The translations under genes and the position numbers were made by a program. Shown here one piece after another: positions 5,548 to 5,914 of a stretch of DNA of 5,914 bases; the first letter of the stretch is position 1; each line of letters starts with the position of its first letter. The stretch lies in the NCBI GenBank assembly GCA_003166055.1, contig PMWR01000089.1, positions 4,053 to 9,966 of the forward strand, written 5' to 3'. This stretch comes from Acidobacteriaceae bacterium (GTDB lineage: Bacteria > Acidobacteriota > Terriglobia > Terriglobales > Acidobacteriaceae). The notes beneath the pieces were generated by a model that was not told where the DNA came from, did no database searches, and saw only the letters and a program-made list of their open reading frames with translations.

Positions 5548-5712
5548 AGCGTTTCGGGCTCAGTTTGGATTGCCCCGCGCAGTCAGTTCCAGCGCACCGT
5601 CGAAGGATAGAGTACGCAGGTCACCAGGGCGTTCAGTTTGCTCATTCGCAACTCAAGCTTTGCGCTATACTGTTCTCATTCCCGGAAGGTGTAGGACCTC
5701 CTGGGGGTTTGG
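5548..5712. other. Gap between the Ig-like gene and the small peptide gene
   Basis: The two flanking genes converge here. Apart from the duplicated rlmN tail (5584-5661), I see only a TATACT hexamer near 5666-5671, with no good -35 partner, and an unexplained GC-rich stretch around 5680-5710. No tRNA, rRNA or clear intrinsic terminator is visible. Confidence 0.5.
5584..5661 (+). repeat. Degenerate duplicate of the rlmN 3' end and its downstream DNA
   Basis: Three blocks match, in order, the DNA at 4759-4876. AGCGCACCGTCGAAGGAT (5591-5608) is identical to 4766-4783, including the last rlmN codons, and both copies are followed by a stop (TAG here, TGA in rlmN). Positions 5613-5636 match 4810-4833 at 19 of 24 bases. 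TTCGCAACTCAAGCTTT (5645-5661) resembles 4861-4876. Copy two is shorter, by 22 nt between the first two blocks. The copies flank the Ig-like gene on both sides. Confidence 0.7.
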
Positions 5713-5817
5713 CTACTTGACCAGTAGCGCCAGGACGAGGAGTACGAGTGCAATCACAAACCGCCAGTCAATGGCGACAGTGATTAACAAGCGCATCCAG
5801 GACGATCGCTCATCCAT
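5713..5817 (-). CDS. 34-residue single-pass membrane peptide
   Basis: ATG 5815-5817 opens a frame of 34 codons ending TAG 5713-5715. It is preceded by AGGAGGTGA (minus strand, 5832-5824), essentially the full anti-16S complement at good spacing and the strongest ribosome site in the window. The peptide starts with a polar, charged part (MDERSSWMR). A first hydrophobic stretch LLITVAI is broken by DWR, and a strongly hydrophobic C-terminal segment (residues 20-33, FVIALVLLVLALLV) ends in Lys. It would be a small inner-membrane peptide. I know no family for it. Toxin-like peptides, respiratory-complex subunits and regulators of transporters can all look like this. The stop codon lies in a small hairpin (CTACT/AGTAG). 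An upstream minus-strand frame ends inside the Shine-Dalgarno, so it may be the second gene of an operon. Confidence 0.65.
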   Translation of the reverse strand: MDERSSWMRLLITVAIDWRFVIALVLLVLALLVK

Positions 5818-5823
5818 TCGCCC

Positions 5824-5832
5824 TCACCTCCT
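5824..5832 (-). promoter_or_regulatory. Near-perfect Shine-Dalgarno of the 34-codon gene
   Basis: On the minus strand this reads AGGAGGTGA, 6 nt from the ATG at 5817. Every other gene here has a weak or no such site, so this stands out and supports the short ORF as real. Confidence 0.7.
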
Positions 5833-5914
5833 TTGCGTCAGCACGGCCCGCAGGTCGCTCGTTACTGCCTGCGCGGGCCCCGGGCGACAGGTCTTCGTCG
5901 CCTGGGTGGTGGGA
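5824..5914 (-). CDS. Possible C-terminal end of an upstream gene (partial)
   Basis: A minus-strand frame enters from the right edge and ends at TGA 5824-5826, inside the Shine-Dalgarno of the small membrane peptide and 6 nt before its ATG. It gives about 29 residues ending QAVTSDLRAVLTQRR. Most codons end in G or C, more so than in the neighbouring frame, which also reads from the edge and stops at 5810. The spacing would suit translational coupling. Thirty codons are too few to name a family, and the hairpins in the same stretch could mean it is non-coding. Confidence 0.3.
   Translation of the reverse strand, partial: PTTQATKTCRPGPAQAVTSDLRAVLTQRR
5845..5906. repeat. Two adjacent GC-rich hairpins at the right edge
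   Basis: GGCCCGCAGG (5845-5854) pairs with CCTGCGCGGGCC (5868-5879) with a 2-nt bulge. CCCGGGCGAC (5879-5888) pairs with GTCGCCTGGG (5897-5906) with one G.T wobble in the plus-strand RNA. They lie just upstream of the small membrane peptide gene. They could be a plus-strand terminator without a T-run, part of a repeat, or incidental structure in a GC-rich coding tail. Confidence 0.4.

Noticed and set aside
5670..5715. SRP-RNA-like CCGGAAGG motif
   Set aside because: Only a short fragment of the conserved loop resembles it; the flanking GGTCAG and AGCAGCC parts are absent.

Overview
The window looks like chromosomal DNA from a member of the Acidobacteriota (class Terriglobia or close to it). 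This is an inference. It rests on high GC with G/C-ending codons, a MacB-type permease tail, an acidobacterial-style Ig-like protein interrupted by membrane segments, and many small intergenic repeats with tandem 7-8 nt units or a GTGCCCCATCC box. No marker gene fixes the taxon.

Layout. Positions 1-236 (+) are the C-terminal end of an ABC transporter permease of the MacB/FtsX type. Convergent to it is a minus-strand cluster read from right to left: an M16 zinc peptidase (2000-3283), a type IV pilin-like protein (1177-1683) and a LolA-like lipoprotein carrier (401-1069). The M16 gene is divergent from rlmN (3439-4785, +), a radical-SAM rRNA/tRNA adenine C2-methyltransferase. Downstream of rlmN is a secreted or membrane-anchored Ig-like protein (4927-5547, +). 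On the minus strand at the right end is a 34-codon membrane peptide gene with a near-perfect Shine-Dalgarno sequence (5713-5817), and possibly the tail of another gene beyond it.

Nearly every gap holds a repeat. Two elements of about 150-165 bp carry inverted arms of short tandem units (237-396 and 1832-1996). Two hairpins share the box GTGCCCCATCC (1057-1096 and 3343-3382), and a third copy of the box lies inside rlmN. There it begins a stretch of repeat DNA that is translated in frame and adds about 75-80 residues just before the iron-sulfur motif. A GTGCCCCATCC hairpin also supplies the most likely start codon of lolA. The 3' end of rlmN and the DNA after it are partly duplicated beyond the Ig-like gene.

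The LolA, pilin, M16 peptidase and permease genes all point to envelope or secretion functions, while rlmN is a translation housekeeping gene. I see no complete new defence or metabolic system. The most interesting material is the repeat traffic into and around genes, the membrane-interrupted Ig-like protein with a possible folded leader, and the small membrane peptide.
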